Source of the DNA: Orbilia blumenaviensis
Lineage: Eukaryota > Ascomycota > Orbiliomycetes > Orbiliales > Orbiliaceae
Assembly (NCBI GenBank): GCA_036872755.1
Contig: JAVHNS010000023.1
Span: 61,273-125,272, forward strand
Direction: 5' to 3'
DNA: 64,000 bases
Shown here: positions 48,851 through 62,942 of the stretch, one piece after another
Layout of the letters: each line of letters opens with the position of its first letter
Numbering within the stretch: position 1 is the stretch's first letter
The notes under the pieces: model-generated
The model's input: only the letters and a program-made list of their open reading frames with translations
Told to the model about the DNA's origin: nothing
Databases searched by the model: none
Made by a program: the position numbers and the translations under genes

Positions 48851-50889
48851 ATAATTAATTACCTTACATATAATTTATTTATGTATATAAATCTTAATTA
48901 AAAATATTATTGAATTTCGTAAATTTTATCTAATATATTTTATTTAATTTTATTAATTTTAATAAATTATAAATCTAATATAATTATATATTTATACTAA
49001 TTAATATAATTATAATTAATTAATATTTATAGGATAGAAAATTTATTAAATAACTTATTAATTAATTTATTTTTATTATTTAATTACTATTTATATTTAA
49101 ATAAAATAAAATATTGAATTTTAATAATTTCAAAAAAAAAATTTTATTATTTATTACAAGTGTAAATATAAAGTTTACATACATCTTAATAATAATAATT
49201 ATTATAATTAAAAAAATTAGTTTTTTAAATTCATAAACTATATTAAAATACTTAATAATTTTTATAATATTAATTTAAAATTAATAATAATAATAAAAAA
49301 AATTTAAAAATTAAATTATATCAAAGTTATTAATATTAAATTAAAATTTATAAAAATAAATTCAATAATAAATGATAAAATTTTTAAAAATAAATTTTCA
49401 ATTTAAAATTATTTAAATAAAATTAATTAATTTAAAAAAAAAATTATTAACAAATTTTAATTAATAAATTTAAATTTATTTTATATATAACTAATAAAAT
49501 ATTTATTAAAACTATTATAATAAAATAAAATTTTAATTAAGATTATTTTAATATTTAATTAAATTTAAAATATATTAATTGGGGAAAAAAAAAAAATTTA
49601 TATTATTTTAATTTATTATATAAGTGATATTTTTTAATAAATCTATATTAAATTAATAATTATATCTATTTTGTAAAAAAAATCTGTTAAAAACTTTTAT
49701 TTTAATTAAAAATCTAATAATTAAATTTAAAATATATTAATTTTTATAAAATAAAATTATTTTTAAGAAAAAAATATATAGAATAATTAGAAAAATTTTA
49801 AACTTTTTAAATTATATCTAATATTATTTATAAAATAAATAATAAAGTAATTAAAAATTAATATTTAATAAAATCAAAATTAATATTATTAATTATTATC
49901 AATTATATTTAAACTTATCAATAAAAAAATTAAAATTTAATTTTTTATTAAATACAAAAAGTTATATAAAATTTTATATTTAAAAATAAATTTATTTTAA
50001 ATTAAAAGCAAAATGGTATAACTCAAATAAATTAAACAAATAGTAAAAATCAAAAAACTTTATAAAAATATAAAAAAAACAATAAAAATAAAGAAAAAAA
50101 TCAAAACAATAATAAAAACTATAATAATTATAAAAAAAAAAAATTTATTAAAACAATAGAAAAAACAATAATAAAAATAATTATAATTATAACTACAATA
50201 ATCAAAACAAAATTAATAATAATATTAATCATTATTATTATAATTAATTTAATTATTATTATTATAATTAATTTAATTATTAAATTAAAAACTATTTTAT
50301 TAAAAAATTAATAATAAAAAAAAAAATAAAATAAAATAAGTAAAAAAAAATAAATAATTAATAAAAAATAAACATAATTATAAACAATAAATCAAAAAAA
50401 TTAAAAAAAAACTTTATTATAAATTAAATCAAATTTTTGTTTAATAAAAAAACAATATTTAAAATTAATTTTTAAATTTATACAAAATTTAAAATAAATA
50501 TAATATTTATAATATTTAAAAACCTTTTTATAATACGTAATTAAGAAATTATTAATTTTAATATTTTTAATATCTATATATTAATTAAATCAAATTTAAA
50601 AAAATATAAATAATTATTTAAATTTATTAAAATTAAAATAATTAATGAATAGTTTATTTATGTTTTTAAAATAAATATAATTAATATTTAATTAAATTTT
50701 AAATTATTAAATTATTAAATTTTTAAGATTTTTAAAAAAATTATTATTTATTTATATTTTTATTAAATATAATTATAAAATAGAAATTAATTTAAAAATT
50801 TAATATTTTTAATTTAAATTTAATATTTAATAAAAAAATAAATTTAAATTAAAAATTAAAATAAAATTAAACAAAAATATTAAACTTTT

Positions 50890-51020
50890 TATAAAATAAT
50901 ATAATAAATTTAATTATATTTTATATATTATATTTAATAAAAATTAATAAAAAAATTAAAATTAAATTAATTTTTAAAAAAAAATTTATTAATTTATTAA
51001 ATTTATATATAAATTAAAAT
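50890..51020. repeat. Dispersed repeat matching 700-830
   Basis: Nearly identical AT sequence, both copies lying upstream of the probable LTR repeats at 1339 and 52363. Confidence 0.65.
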
Positions 51021-51355
51021 TTTTTTTTTTTTAATTATACTCTTGAGACAAAGGGTGGGGTTCCAAGACCGTCGGCGAATGGTGTGAAAACGGTTTGCGG
51101 GTTTCCACACCGTTTTAAAAACCGTTTTTGAGTTTCTTTACTGTTTCAGAAATAGTTTGATAATGGTTTGCTTGTTTTTTCATACTTTTTTTATTATTTC
51201 TAAAACTGTTTTTTAAATAGTAAGAAGACTGTTTTTAAAATGGTTGTCTAATGGTTTTCTGACAGTTTCTTGACGGTTTTTTAATGGTTTTGTTGCGGTT
51301 TTGTTACGGTTTCAATAATCGTTTTTATAATAGTCACATTACTGTAATTTTAGCT

Positions 51356-51430
51356 AATAAATTAAATAAATTAAATAAATTAAATAAATTAAATAAATTA
51401 AATAAATTAAATAAATTAAATAAATTAAAT
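51356..51430. repeat. 9-bp tandem array (AAATTAAAT)n
   Basis: Eight to nine pure units inside the TIR element, absent from the copies at 7281 and 12447 except as short AATTTATTTAATTTAGG-like words. Confidence 0.93.
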
Positions 51431-51599
51431 AGTAATCACGTAACCATTTTCACCACCTTTTCTATCTCATTTAAATTTAATTTAGTTTTCGCATACAAAT
51501 TAGTCACATATAAAAAATGATTTTGAAATTTATTTTGAAATTCTTTTTAACTAATTTATTATTTTATGTTTAATTTTTTTTTAATTTAGCATTATTCTA

Positions 51600-51985
51600 C
51601 TAATTAGTTGTTTTTCTAGTTTTCACTAATTGCCTCAATAGCTGCTAATTTGCTAAGTATTCTACTAGCTGTTTTACTAGCTGCTTTACTAACTGCTGTA
51701 TTAACTGCTGTATTAGCTGCCGTGCTAGCTGCTGTGCTAGTTGTTTTTGTTCTATTAGCTTTCCTTGTTCTATTAGCTGTTCTTATTCTATTAGCTGTTC
51801 TATTAGCTATTAGCTGTTCTTATTTTATTAGCCGTTCTATTAGCTATTAGCTGTTCTATTAGTTATTAGCTGTTCTATTAGCTATTAGCTGTTCTTATTT
51901 TATTAGCCGTTCTATTAGCTATTAGCTGTTCTATTAGTTATTAGCTGTTCTATTAGCTATTAGCTGTTCTATTAGCTATTGTTCA
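51600..51985. repeat. 12-bp array of TIR element, partly expanded into 16-mers
   Basis: Units GCTGTTCTATTA and GCTATTAGCTGTTCTATTA; a larger block of about 70 bp is itself duplicated (near 51800-51870 and 51885-51955). Confidence 0.88.
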
Positions 51986-52362
51986 GCAAGTGATCTGCTG
52001 TGAATTTTGTGTTGTGATCGGCGTAAATCAATAAAATCACAACAAAACCGTCATAAAACCATCAAAGAACCGTCAGAAAACTATTGGGAAAACCGTTTGC
52101 CCATCGTTTTTGAGTAATATAACAATTAGGCCACCATTATACCACCGTAATACAACCGTTATACAGCCGTCATACAGCCGTCATACAGCTATCATACAAC
52201 CGCCGTACAACTGTTATATAACTATTATATAATCGCTATATCACCGTCTTGCAACCACGAAACTATTTGCTGGTTTTCTGACCGTCTTGCAACCGTCTTG
52301 CTAGAACATGCTTTTCCTCAAGAGTATTGTTTTAAAATAATAGTATATATATAATATCTAAA

Positions 52363-52685
52363 TGTTATACTTGTTTCGGGTATTTCCAAATAAGAAATTC
52401 CTAAAACATTTTAATATTCTTTAATTAATCATATTCTTAATTTAAAGTATTTAAATAATTTTTTTAAAATAAATTAGATTAAATATAAAAATATTAAATA
52501 ATATAATTTTTAATAAAAGAATATTAAATTTAATAAACAAAAATAATAAATAAAATATATTAAATATTAATAAATCAATCAATTTAAAAAAATTCTTAAA
52601 ATTATTATTATTTAAAAATTTTTATATATATAAGTATTTTTATATATATAGGTATTTTTTATATAAAAATAAATTATTTATAAAT
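52363..52685 (+). repeat. Dispersed repeat, probable LTR, copy 2
   Basis: Aligns with 1339-1690. Starts TGTTATACTTGTTTCGGG; has TATATATAAG and TATATATAGG, possible TATA signals. Right boundary near ATTATACA. The TIR element lies just upstream. Confidence 0.5.
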
Positions 52686-52810
52686 TTAAATATTATACAT
52701 CAGGAAAAAACTAAGTAAGCTAAGAAGCCAATATACAAAGTGCTGAAAAGCAAACAAAAACCTTGGAAAGTAATTGGTGGATGCTAAAAATCCACCAATT
52801 TAAACAAATT
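52686..52810. other. GC-richer patch with perfect hairpin
   Basis: AATTGGTGGA at 52772-52781 and TCCACCAATT at 52791-52800 form a 10-bp stem with a 9-base loop. The region before it (AAGAAGCCAATATACAAAGT) is also less mutated. Unknown function; it may be leader sequence following the LTR-like repeat. Confidence 0.5.
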
Positions 52811-54712
52811 AAACAAAATTATATTAAAAATTTTAATAATAACTAAAATTATTTTAAGTAATTTATAGCTAAAAATCAATTTATAACAAACATACAACAT
52901 CAGAAATTTATTATTAATAATCTAAAATAATTATTATAGTATATATAATCATATTTATATTTTTAATAATTAAATTAATATTTAAATATAAATAAATTTT
53001 AATAATTTATAATAAAATTCTTAAAAAAAAATAATAGAATTTATTAATTATATTTTTAAATAGATTATAAAATTTTTTTAAAAAAAAAAAAAAAAAAAAA
53101 ATTAATATTAATTTTATTATAATTTTTATTTTTTTATTTTAAATTTTTATTATTTATTTTTTTTTTTATTATAGTAATATATATTGTAATTATTAATATT
53201 TTTATTAAAAATTTTTTTGTTTTTTATATTATTTTTTTTAAATTTTTAATTTATTTTTTGATATTTATTGTTTATTTTTTGATTTTTATTATTCATTATT
53301 AAACTCTCAAAAAGTTTAATTTATTTAAAATAATTAAAATTTTTTTAATTTTTTTTTATATTTAAATTTTTTTTTTTTTTAATATAAATTTTAAAGATTA
53401 TTTAGTAATTTTATTTTTATTTTTGTTTTTGTTAATATTTTTATTAGTTATTATTGGATAATGATTGGTGTTTAATTAAACATTTTTTTTTAAAAAAAAA
53501 CATATTATTTGTTTATAAATTTTTATATAAAATTGTATAAAGTTTAAATAATTTGTGAATTTTAATATCTTTTTTATTTGTTAGTAATTTTTTACAATCT
53601 CTAATTTAATTCTTTAAATTTTAATTAAAATATAAAATAATACAATTTTTAAAATTTTTATACATAATATTAAATAAATAATAAATATATAATAAATTAT
53701 TTAAATTAAAGTAAAAATTATTAATATTATTTAAAATAATTTAAAAATAATTTATATAATAGTAATTATTTAAAAATATTTATTAAACAATATTAAATTT
53801 ATTACCTTAAATTAAATATATATTATTATTTAAAATATTTGTAATAATATTTTTAAAAATAAAAATTAATTTATTATTTAAAAATAAATAATAAATTTTT
53901 AAAATAATTTTTTTAAAAATAATATTTAATATTAAAAATTTAGTAATAATTAATAAAAAAATTAAAACAAATAAAATAAATATTTTATTTATTAAAAAAA
54001 TGTGTATTAAATAATAAAAATTATTAATATGCTTATAAATATATAAAAAATTTAAAATATATAAATTTATTTAATATAATATTTTTAATAATTTTAGTTT
54101 TTGTATTATTTTTTTTTTTTTTTTAGAGGTTTCTAATTTTTAAATATTTAATATTTATAGTTATTTTTATATAGTTTATAATTTTTTTATTTTTAAAAAT
54201 TATAATTTTTTAATAAATATTAAAATAATATGATTTTTTTATATTTTTTTTTATTTTTTTAAAATAATTTAAAATAAAATTTTTAATAATATAAATAATA
54301 TTAGTAATTAAATTATTGTTGTTAATTGTAAAATGATTAGTATTTTTTTATTTTTGAAGAATTATTGAAACTTTGGTAAAATTAAATTAAAAATTATAAA
54401 TTATAAAATTAATAAATTTATATTTTTTTTAATTATTTCTATTAATTTATTTTTTTTAATTTTATTAATTAAAAATATATTGTATAATTTTTTATTTTTT
54501 ATTTAGAAAACTATTTTTATTTTTTAAAATATTAATTTTATTTTTTTTATTATTTAAAATATTTGAATTATTATTTTTATTATTTAAGGTATTTAAATTA
54601 TTATTTTTATTATTTAAGGTATTTAAATTATTATTTTTATTATTTAAAATATTTAAATTATTTTTATTATTTTTTAAATTATTATTATTTGTTTTTGCGA
54701 TATTAATTGGTT
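52811..54712. other. AT-rich DNA with homopolymer runs and a tandem repeat
   Basis: No gene. An A run of about 24 lies near 53079-53101. A 30-bp tandem repeat occupies 54545-54660. Confidence 0.4.
54545..54660. repeat. 30-bp tandem repeat
   Basis: Four units of TTATTTTTATTATTTAAGGT plus TATTTAAATTA. On the - strand the unit is ten codons and gives an Asn-rich repeat (NNKNNNLNTL), which I treat as low-complexity. Confidence 0.88.
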
Positions 54713-54885
54713 TGTCCGACTGCATTTATGCAGGAGGGTTAGAGTTGAACCAGCGTGAAACACGATCCATATTAGATCTACCAAAAAATATATTATTTTT
54801 AACTGACTTAGAAAAAATTTTTTTGAAATTTTCCCATACAAATTTATATGAAGTTTTTTAAGTTTTGGTAGGTCGTGCTACTGTT
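54713..54885 (+). mobile_element. Helitron-like element, family A, 5' fragment
   Basis: Starts TGTCCGACTGCATTTATGCA and continues GGAGGGTTAGAGTTGAACCA with moderate decay; a decayed palindrome (CCCATACAAATTTATATGAA) lies at 54833-54852. Unlike every other copy, the preceding base is T, not A. After about 54885 the similarity ends, and no 3' terminus follows, so this is a truncated copy. Confidence 0.75.
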
Positions 54886-57800
54886 TTTTTAGTTTTAGCA
54901 GTCTCATACCTGATTATTTAATAATGAATTTACTAAATTATTTTTGAATTTTATCCTTTTTAATTTTTTTTTTTTTACTCTATTATTCTCATATATTATT
55001 GTTATCTTTTTTAACCTTTTTTTTAGTATTTTAAAAATAATTGTGTTAATATTTTATTTTTTTTTATTTTTTTTTATTTTTTTTTTTTAAATTATTTTTG
55101 GCATATATTTTCCTTTTTTTCAATATATTTAACCCTTTAATATCAATATATAATTGAAATTTAAACCTTACACATTTTATTACTACCATAAATATTTTAA
55201 ATACTTTTCAAAAAATATTATTAAATATTAAAAAATTTTAAAAAAAAACTACCCATTTTATTTTTTTTTAATTTATTATTTATACCAATTTAAATTATTT
55301 TTTTTATAAACAATTTAAAGATATTAATTAAAATTTTATATATATATATAATTATATTATTTATTAAAAAATATTTTAAAATACAATATTTTATATATTT
55401 AAAAAAATAGTTATTTAATTTTATTGTTTAATATTTAAAAATAAAGTAAATATTAAATTTTATAAAATATTTTAAATTTTTATTATTTTATAAATTTTTA
55501 AAGAAATTTTTATTTAATTTTATATTTAAATATAATTAAAATTAATTTTATTATTAAAAAAATTTTTAAAAAATTATTATTATTATGTTTTAAAATTTTT
55601 AAAATAATAATATTTTTATTTTATATTTTAAATTTCAAAAGTAAATTTTAAATAATTTTATTAAAAAATTTTTAAAAATTTTAGATTTTTATAAAACTAA
55701 CATTTTTTAACATTTTACACAATTAACACTTGATGATTATTAATTTAATACTAACATTAAAACTTTACAACTTTATTATAAAAAATTTTATCTCATTACT
55801 TAAAATTTTTTCAATTCACTAATTAAAAAAAAAATTTTAAATTTAAATTTTCCAATAAAATAAATTCTTCAAATAATAATAAAAATATCTTAAAATTAAC
55901 AATAATCATAATTTATTAAATATTAATCTTCTAATTTTAAATACTATCAATTCTCTCATAATATTTTATAATTAAAAAATTAATACATTCTTATCTACAA
56001 TTTTTCTATATCTTAAAACCAAAAACTACCTTTTTAATATTATAAATACTTTTTATAATTTTAATATTTTCATATTTTTAAAATAAATTATATATTTTTA
56101 AAAATTTATAATTATAAAAAATATTATATTTATATAAAATTTTACATTTAAACATTTTATTAATATAATTTTAAATAATTATAATTATTATATACTTAGT
56201 AATTAATAAAATTAAAACAATTAATATATATTTTTTTAAAAAAATTTAACAATTAAATTAAAATTTAAAATAAAAAATATATTTATTAATATAAATTTAA
56301 AAATTTCTACTTTTTAATAAAAAAAAAATTTTAAAATTAAATTTTTTTTTTTAAAAATATTTTTTAATTTTAAATATTTTTAATATATTAATTAATTATT
56401 TGTTTAATAAATCTTATTATATTTAAAAAAATTTCAAAAATTTAATTATCAAAATTATTTTTCTTATTCAATAATTATAATCTATTAATTATTTTAATAT
56501 AAATTTAGAATTTAATTTTTTAATATAATATTTTTTTTAAATAATATTATAAATAATAATATTTAAAATTTAAAATATATTATAATTTTTAAATAAATTT
56601 AAAAAATAAAAAATTTATTTAATAATTTTATTTTTTATATTAATAATTAATTAATTATATTTTATTAATATATAACTATTTATATACAAAAAAATTATAT
56701 TTTAATAAAAAAATTATTTTAAAATTTATAAATATTAAAAAATTTTTGTTTATTAATAAATATTTATAAATTATTTATATAAATTTATTTTAAAAAAAAT
56801 TTATTAAATAAAAATTTATTATTTTATTATAATATTATTTTATAAAAAAAATATATTACACTAAAAAAAATTATTAACAATTTTTATATTTTTAAATAAT
56901 TTATTATTAAAAATATTACAATAATAATAATTTTATTATATATACATAAATGTGATAATTTAAATATTAATAATTTTAAAAAGATTTTTAATATTAATTA
57001 ATATTTAATTAAAATTAATATTTACTTTAATTTAAATTATATTATTATTTATAAATAAAAAATTTATAATAAAAATTATTTAAATAAAATTTTTTTAATT
57101 TATAATAATTTATTAATTTTAAATTTTTATAAAATAATAAAATTTAAAAATATAAATTACATATATTATAATATTAAAATTTTGTTATTATTATTTATTA
57201 ATATTAAAATATTTAATTATATATTTAAATTGATGGATTTTAAAATTATATTAATTAAAGAATTTATATTAAAATTTTAAAATTTATATTTTAATAATAT
57301 ATTAATTTAAAATAAAAATTAAATAAATTTTTAAAATAAATTAATAAAAAAATTTATAATTATATTTAAAAAGTAGAATATTTTATTTAATTTTTAAATA
57401 ATATTTAATTAATTTATAAAAATATTTTATAATTATTTTAGTATTTAAATTATATTAATTTTTGTTAGTTAATTTAATTTATATAAATTATATTATATTT
57501 ATAATTTTTTTATAATTTATTAAAAGAAATATGTAGGTTATATCCAATATTAAATAAAAAAAAATTTATTATTATAATATTAATATATTTATAAAAATTT
57601 TAAAATTAATTAATAAATTAATAAATTTTGATTTATAAATTTTTAATGTTGTTATATTTTTTAATATAAAAATTAATATAATGTAGGATAATAAAGATAA
57701 ATTGCTGCAAAGTGATGTTTAATATTAGTTTATTACCAAAACTATTAATTTTTATTAATAGGTTAAATTGGGTGTTAATCTTCCAATACAATTTAAAAAA

Positions 57801-58470
57801 TTTATAAATAATATAATTTTTGTAGAGTAGGATTTAGTATTTAATTTTGAATTAAGAGATATATAATTTTTTATTACATAATTATATAATAATTATTATA
57901 ATATATTATTAATATCTAATATACATTAATTTTATTATTTACATATATTTTAAATAAACCAATTAGGTTTTTAAAATTTATATTTTTTTTTAATTATAAT
58001 TAAAAAAATAATAATATTGTTTATTAATAATTGCTTAAAAGAATATATATATTTTTATTAAAAACACATAACTAATAGAGGGGTAAAAAATAAAAATAAA
58101 AATAAAAATAATATTCAAAAAATAAAAAAAATTTTTAAAAAATAAGAAATCCAACCTTTTTTTGAAATTATTTTTTTAAATTTTTATATTAATATTTGTA
58201 TATAATTATTTATATAATTTTTACACTCAGAAAGAATATAAATTTTTTGGAATTAAATATTTAATTTAAAATAAATTTAATTATTTATTAGTATATATTT
58301 ATAATTAAGTATTTCACTAATAATTGCAACATAAATATTTTAGTTGAAATTATTTTCAAATTTGGAAAATTAATTAATTTGATTGTTTTAAATTTTACCT
58401 ATAACATCATATATTTATTTAAAAATTTTGTTTAATTGTTTTTTAAATGCAAAAATCTTTAATAATTAAA
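54886..58470. other. Featureless AT-rich DNA
   Basis: No gene, no assignable motif. A short AAAAAT run lies near 58085-58112. Around 57680-57790 composition is slightly higher. Confidence 0.4.
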
Positions 58471-58665
58471 AAATTCTTGGATCTAATATCAAAACACAAA
58501 TAATACAATATTGAAAAAATATTAATTTAATATTTATTTATCTCAAATCTAAATCCTAAACTTCCATAATCATTTAACTTTAAAATATTATAATAAAAAC
58601 CAATAATATTAACAAATATAACCTGAACAACACACCCCTCCAATTTACTTTTAAAATATATATTA
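58471..58665 (-). other. Less mutated patch, possible - strand LTR
   Basis: Contains CTGAACAACACACCCCTCCA near 58623 and TTGGATCTAATATCAAAACA near 58478. On the - strand the latter reads TGATATTAGATCCAA, similar to the Copia-type primer site next to an LTR. No second copy in the window supports this. Confidence 0.25.
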
Positions 58666-61600
58666 TTTTTGAATTTTGTTTAATAATTATTTTAATTAAA
58701 AACTATGTTAATAATATAATCTCTACTACCTTTCTAAAATTTAAAAAAATCTTTATTAAAATTAATATTAAAAATAAATTTAATTTCTCCAACCAACTTA
58801 ATTATATTATTTTTTTTTTTATACTTAAAAAAGTTTTTTATATTAAATTCATCAATAATTATTAATTCATTAATTAATAAGTTATCAATATTTTTAATAA
58901 AAAAAACTAATTTTAATATCACTTACTTTATTTAATAATTAAATTTTTTTTAATTTTTTTTTTAAAAAATACACAATTTTTTACTATAATTAATAATATA
59001 TTATTAAAATTATTTTTAACATATAATAATAATTTTAATATATTAATATTTATTATTTTATATATTTTTAAATTTTTTAAAATTTTTTATTTTTAAAAAA
59101 TTAAATATATATTTATTATTTTTGTTATTATCAATATTAAAAACAATATATTTATATTTAAAAATAATATTAAAAAAAATAATTCATTTATCTATTTTAT
59201 ATTATAAAATAATAAATATCTTAAACCTATTTTATAAAAATATCATTAAAACTAATCTTTATAATTTTAAAAATCTAATTATAAAAAAAAAAAAATTAAT
59301 TTTTTAAATAATTAATTTTTATTATAATCAAAATACATATTAATAAATATTTTAATAATTTTAAAATATAATATTTCAAGATTTATCTTAATTTCCCTAT
59401 TTTTTTTCAGAAATTTGAATAAAGTTTTTGAATAATATTTAAAATAATTAATAATAATCTTATTTATAATAATTTTAATTATAAATAATTTAATAAAAAA
59501 TTTTTTGATTTTAATTTTAAAATTATAAAAATAAGAAATTATTTTTTTATTTATATTTATACAAATAATATATTAAAAATTAAATATTTAAATAATATTA
59601 AAAAATAATAATTATTTTTTTTATTTTTAATTTTAAAAAATAAAAAATATTTAATATTTATATTATTAATTAGGTTAATAATTTTTAAAAAATTTTTATT
59701 TAAAAATTTTAATATAATAATAACTTTCTTAAAATGTTTTTTTTTACCTAAAAATATAATATATAAATATTTAATAATTATAATTTTATATTATTAAAAT
59801 TATTATTATTACATCTATGTATATAAAATAAAAATAAAAAAAATAAAAAAAATAAATATTAAATATTAATTGTAAATAAAATTTATATTAATAAAATAAT
59901 AAATTAAAAAAAACTTGGTATAACTATGTTTATTTTTTTAAATAATATATTTATATAATTAAAAATAATTTACAATAATATTTAATATCATAAATAGTTT
60001 TTTTTTTTTTTTTTTTTTTTTAAAAAATTTAATGTTAATAAAAATTCATAAATTACTTTATATCAAAAATAAATTTATAAAATAAAATATTTATTCAAAA
60101 TTTTTTTATTATTTTCATTCCTAACAAATTTATAAAAATTATTTTTAAAAATAAATCTAAATTTTATGATTTAATATAAAATTCCATTTATTACATTTAA
60201 TATATTGATGTATATATCTTCCTTATTTTAATATGTATTTTTTTATAAATATTAAATATATTATATAAATTTTTATTTTTTTTTACCTATACTATTTTTT
60301 TATTATATTAATAAATTAATATTATAAATATAGTTTATATTTTGTAAAATCATTATTTTTATTTTAAACCCATATCATATTCTTAATTTTATTAATATTT
60401 TTTTTTTTCAACTATTTTAATTTTTTTTAATAATATTTTAATAATTAAAACATATCCAAAAAAAATTTATTTAAAAATAATTTTTAATAATGATTTTAAT
60501 GAACTAAAATTTACTATTATATATTTTAATATAAAAAATAATGTGTAACAATAAATTCCTCACATCAATCCAATTAAATCAATATACTTCTTATATTTAA
60601 TATATTTTGTTAATATTTATTAATTTGTAAAATAAAAAAATATTAATTTTTTATTTATTTAAATAATTAATTTTTTTAAAAATTAAAAAAATTTAATATA
60701 TTTTTTTTTAAAATTAATAACAAAATACTCTAAAAAATTATATAATTTTTTTAGTTATAGATAAAAATATAATATACACCAGAATAATTATATTTTATAT
60801 ATAATATATTAAATTATTAATTTAATATAAAAAAATATAAAACAATTAATAAATTATTTTAAAAATTAAAAAACATATATTTAAATCCATTTTATAAATA
60901 TATTTTTAATAATAAAATCAATTTTATCTATAATAATTGTTATGTTGTTTTAAGGAAAAATCTAGTTTTTACTTTTTTAAAATATAATAATTTTAACTTT
61001 AGATGTAAATATACTTTTATTGTAAAAATACTAAACTATTTTAATAAATTAATTAAAATTAAAGAAATACTAATTGTTCGTAACTATATTATTAACAAAT
61101 TTTGAAAATTTATCCCCAGTAATATTTTTGTTGTTAAATCTTACAAAAGTATAGGTAATTACATCATTATTTTATTTTTTACTATTTAAACTATAATAAA
61201 TTTGTTATTCAATTTTAGATTTGATTTGTTTAAGATAATTAATATAATTTAAATTTTTAAAAATTATTTTAGTTTTAAAATTTTTTATTTATATTTATCT
61301 ATAAGACTTATTATTATTTAAAATATATTTCTTAATTTAAAGAAAGATAATTTTTTATATAAAAATATTATAATAAATAAAAAATATTTAAATATTTTTT
61401 TTAATGATAAAATATTATTAAAATTATTAAAAATTATTTTTTATATTAAAAATCTAAAAGCAAAGAATATAAAACAAAATTTATATACAAAATAAAAAAA
61501 AAAAAATAATAATAATATTAAAAATAATTTTGAAAATAATTTTAATTTTATTAATTAAATTAATTAGGTTAAAAAAAATAGTAAAATTAATTTTTTTTAT

Positions 61601-62942
61601 AAAATTATTATTTAAATATTTAAATTTTTGTTTAATATAAAATTTATAAAAGTTGTTGTTAATATTAAATTAATAAAAGAATTTTTGAAAATTAATAATT
61701 TGAACAATAATATTGTTTTATTTGTAGTTTTTTAAATTTAATATATTTATGTAAACAAATTATTAAATTTTAATATTATAAAAAATTATTTTATTAAAAT
61801 GTTTTTTATTTTGTTTTGGTAAAGAATTGGTGGTTATTTTAATAAAAATTATTTTTAGGTGAAATTAAGATTTTGGATTTAATATTTTTTTTGTTATTAT
61901 AATTATCGTTAGGTAATATATTTTATTTTTATATATTTGATATTTAATATTTTTTTAAAGTAATAAAATGGGAATTAGATTTTATTAATAATAAAATATT
62001 ATAATTAAATATATATTAAAAAAATACTATCTATTTTAAATATTTTTAATTTTAAAAAAATTATTTAAAAATTAAAAAATATAAAATAAATTTTAGATTT
62101 AGTAATATAGTAATTAATATTTAAAATTATTATTTTAATAAAATATATTTTGTTTTTAAATAAAAAAAAAATAATTATAAAAAAAAAAACTTTATTTTTG
62201 ATTATTAAATATAATATATTTGTAATATAATTAATATTTAATTTAAGAAATTTAAATAATTTTATAATTTATAAATTAATTAAGAAAATTATTAATTTTA
62301 ATTTAATTAAAAAAATTTAAAAGTAAATGTTGTAAATTAATATTATTAATAATTTAATTGTTTTGATTAAATTTTTTTATATTATTATAAAAATTTTTTT
62401 TGATAATTTTATTTATTTAATATTTATAAATAAAGTGTTAAAACTTGGTGTGTTTAATCAAATTAATTTTTATTTTAATATTATAAAAATAAATAATTAA
62501 AATATTTTTTATATTTATTATTTAATTTAAATATAAAAAAACATTTATTTATTAAATATTAAAATTTAATTAAAAATAAATTAGGAATATAATTGGAAAA
62601 TTATAAATTTTATTAAATTAATAATTTTTAATTATTATATAATTAATAATTCTTTAAGATTTGGTTTTTTTAACAATAATTTCAAAATTAAAGATATTTT
62701 CAAAAATAATATTTTTTGTAAGGGTACTATAGTAACTAATTTAGTTAATTAATATAAATATAATTCTAATTATTATAAGTACAAATGCGGGCAAATAAAA
62801 TATTATTTTAAAAGGTTTTGGAAAATTATTAAAAAAAATATTGTTGATAATAATAGTAACATTAAAATTTAATATATTAAAAAATATATAAATATTTAAA
62901 ATATTATAATTATTGTTATATATTATTATAATTATAATATTA
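58666..62942. other. AT-rich DNA with possible retroelement gag remnant
   Basis: Mostly featureless. At about 62776-62820 the + strand reads YKCGQIKYYFKRF, reminiscent of the CCHC zinc knuckle of gag, but only one Cys remains. GC-normal words occur near 60940 and 61110. The A-rich + strand of 61-62.9 kb would fit a decayed gag gene cut off by the insertion at 62943. Confidence 0.35.

Larger units (their letters stand above)
46575..51039. other. AT-rich DNA with a few small features
   Basis: No gene recognised. Holds a 30-bp tandem repeat at 48258-48345, a less mutated patch at 48734-48850, and at 50890-51020 a repeat shared with 700-830. Confidence 0.4.
51040..52324 (-). mobile_element. TIR element of 1.29 kb with TA flanks, inverted
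   Basis: Starts CTCTTGAGACAAAG and ends CTTTTCCTCAAGAG, with TA at 51038-51039 and 52325-52326. It is the reverse orientation of the copies at 7281 and 12447. It contains ACCGTCGGCG and AACCGTTTTTGAG words, an AAATTAAAT array, the CACGT/GCATAC module near 51433-51500, the 12-bp array, and the conserved block at 51988-52039. No transposase recognised. The elements share TIRs and the block but differ in array length, which accounts for the size range. Confidence 0.87.

Noticed and set aside
54492..54725. Asn-rich 77-codon - strand frame
   Set aside because: A 30-bp tandem repeat in frame; its start lies inside a Helitron-like 5' end, so a natural gene is unlikely. A low-complexity gag fragment cannot be fully excluded.
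58734..59307. Frames of about 61 codons at 58734-58922 (-) and 59122-59307 (+)
   Set aside because: Chance openings in AT-rich DNA with Ile, Lys, Asn and Leu only; no motif or neighbour supports them.
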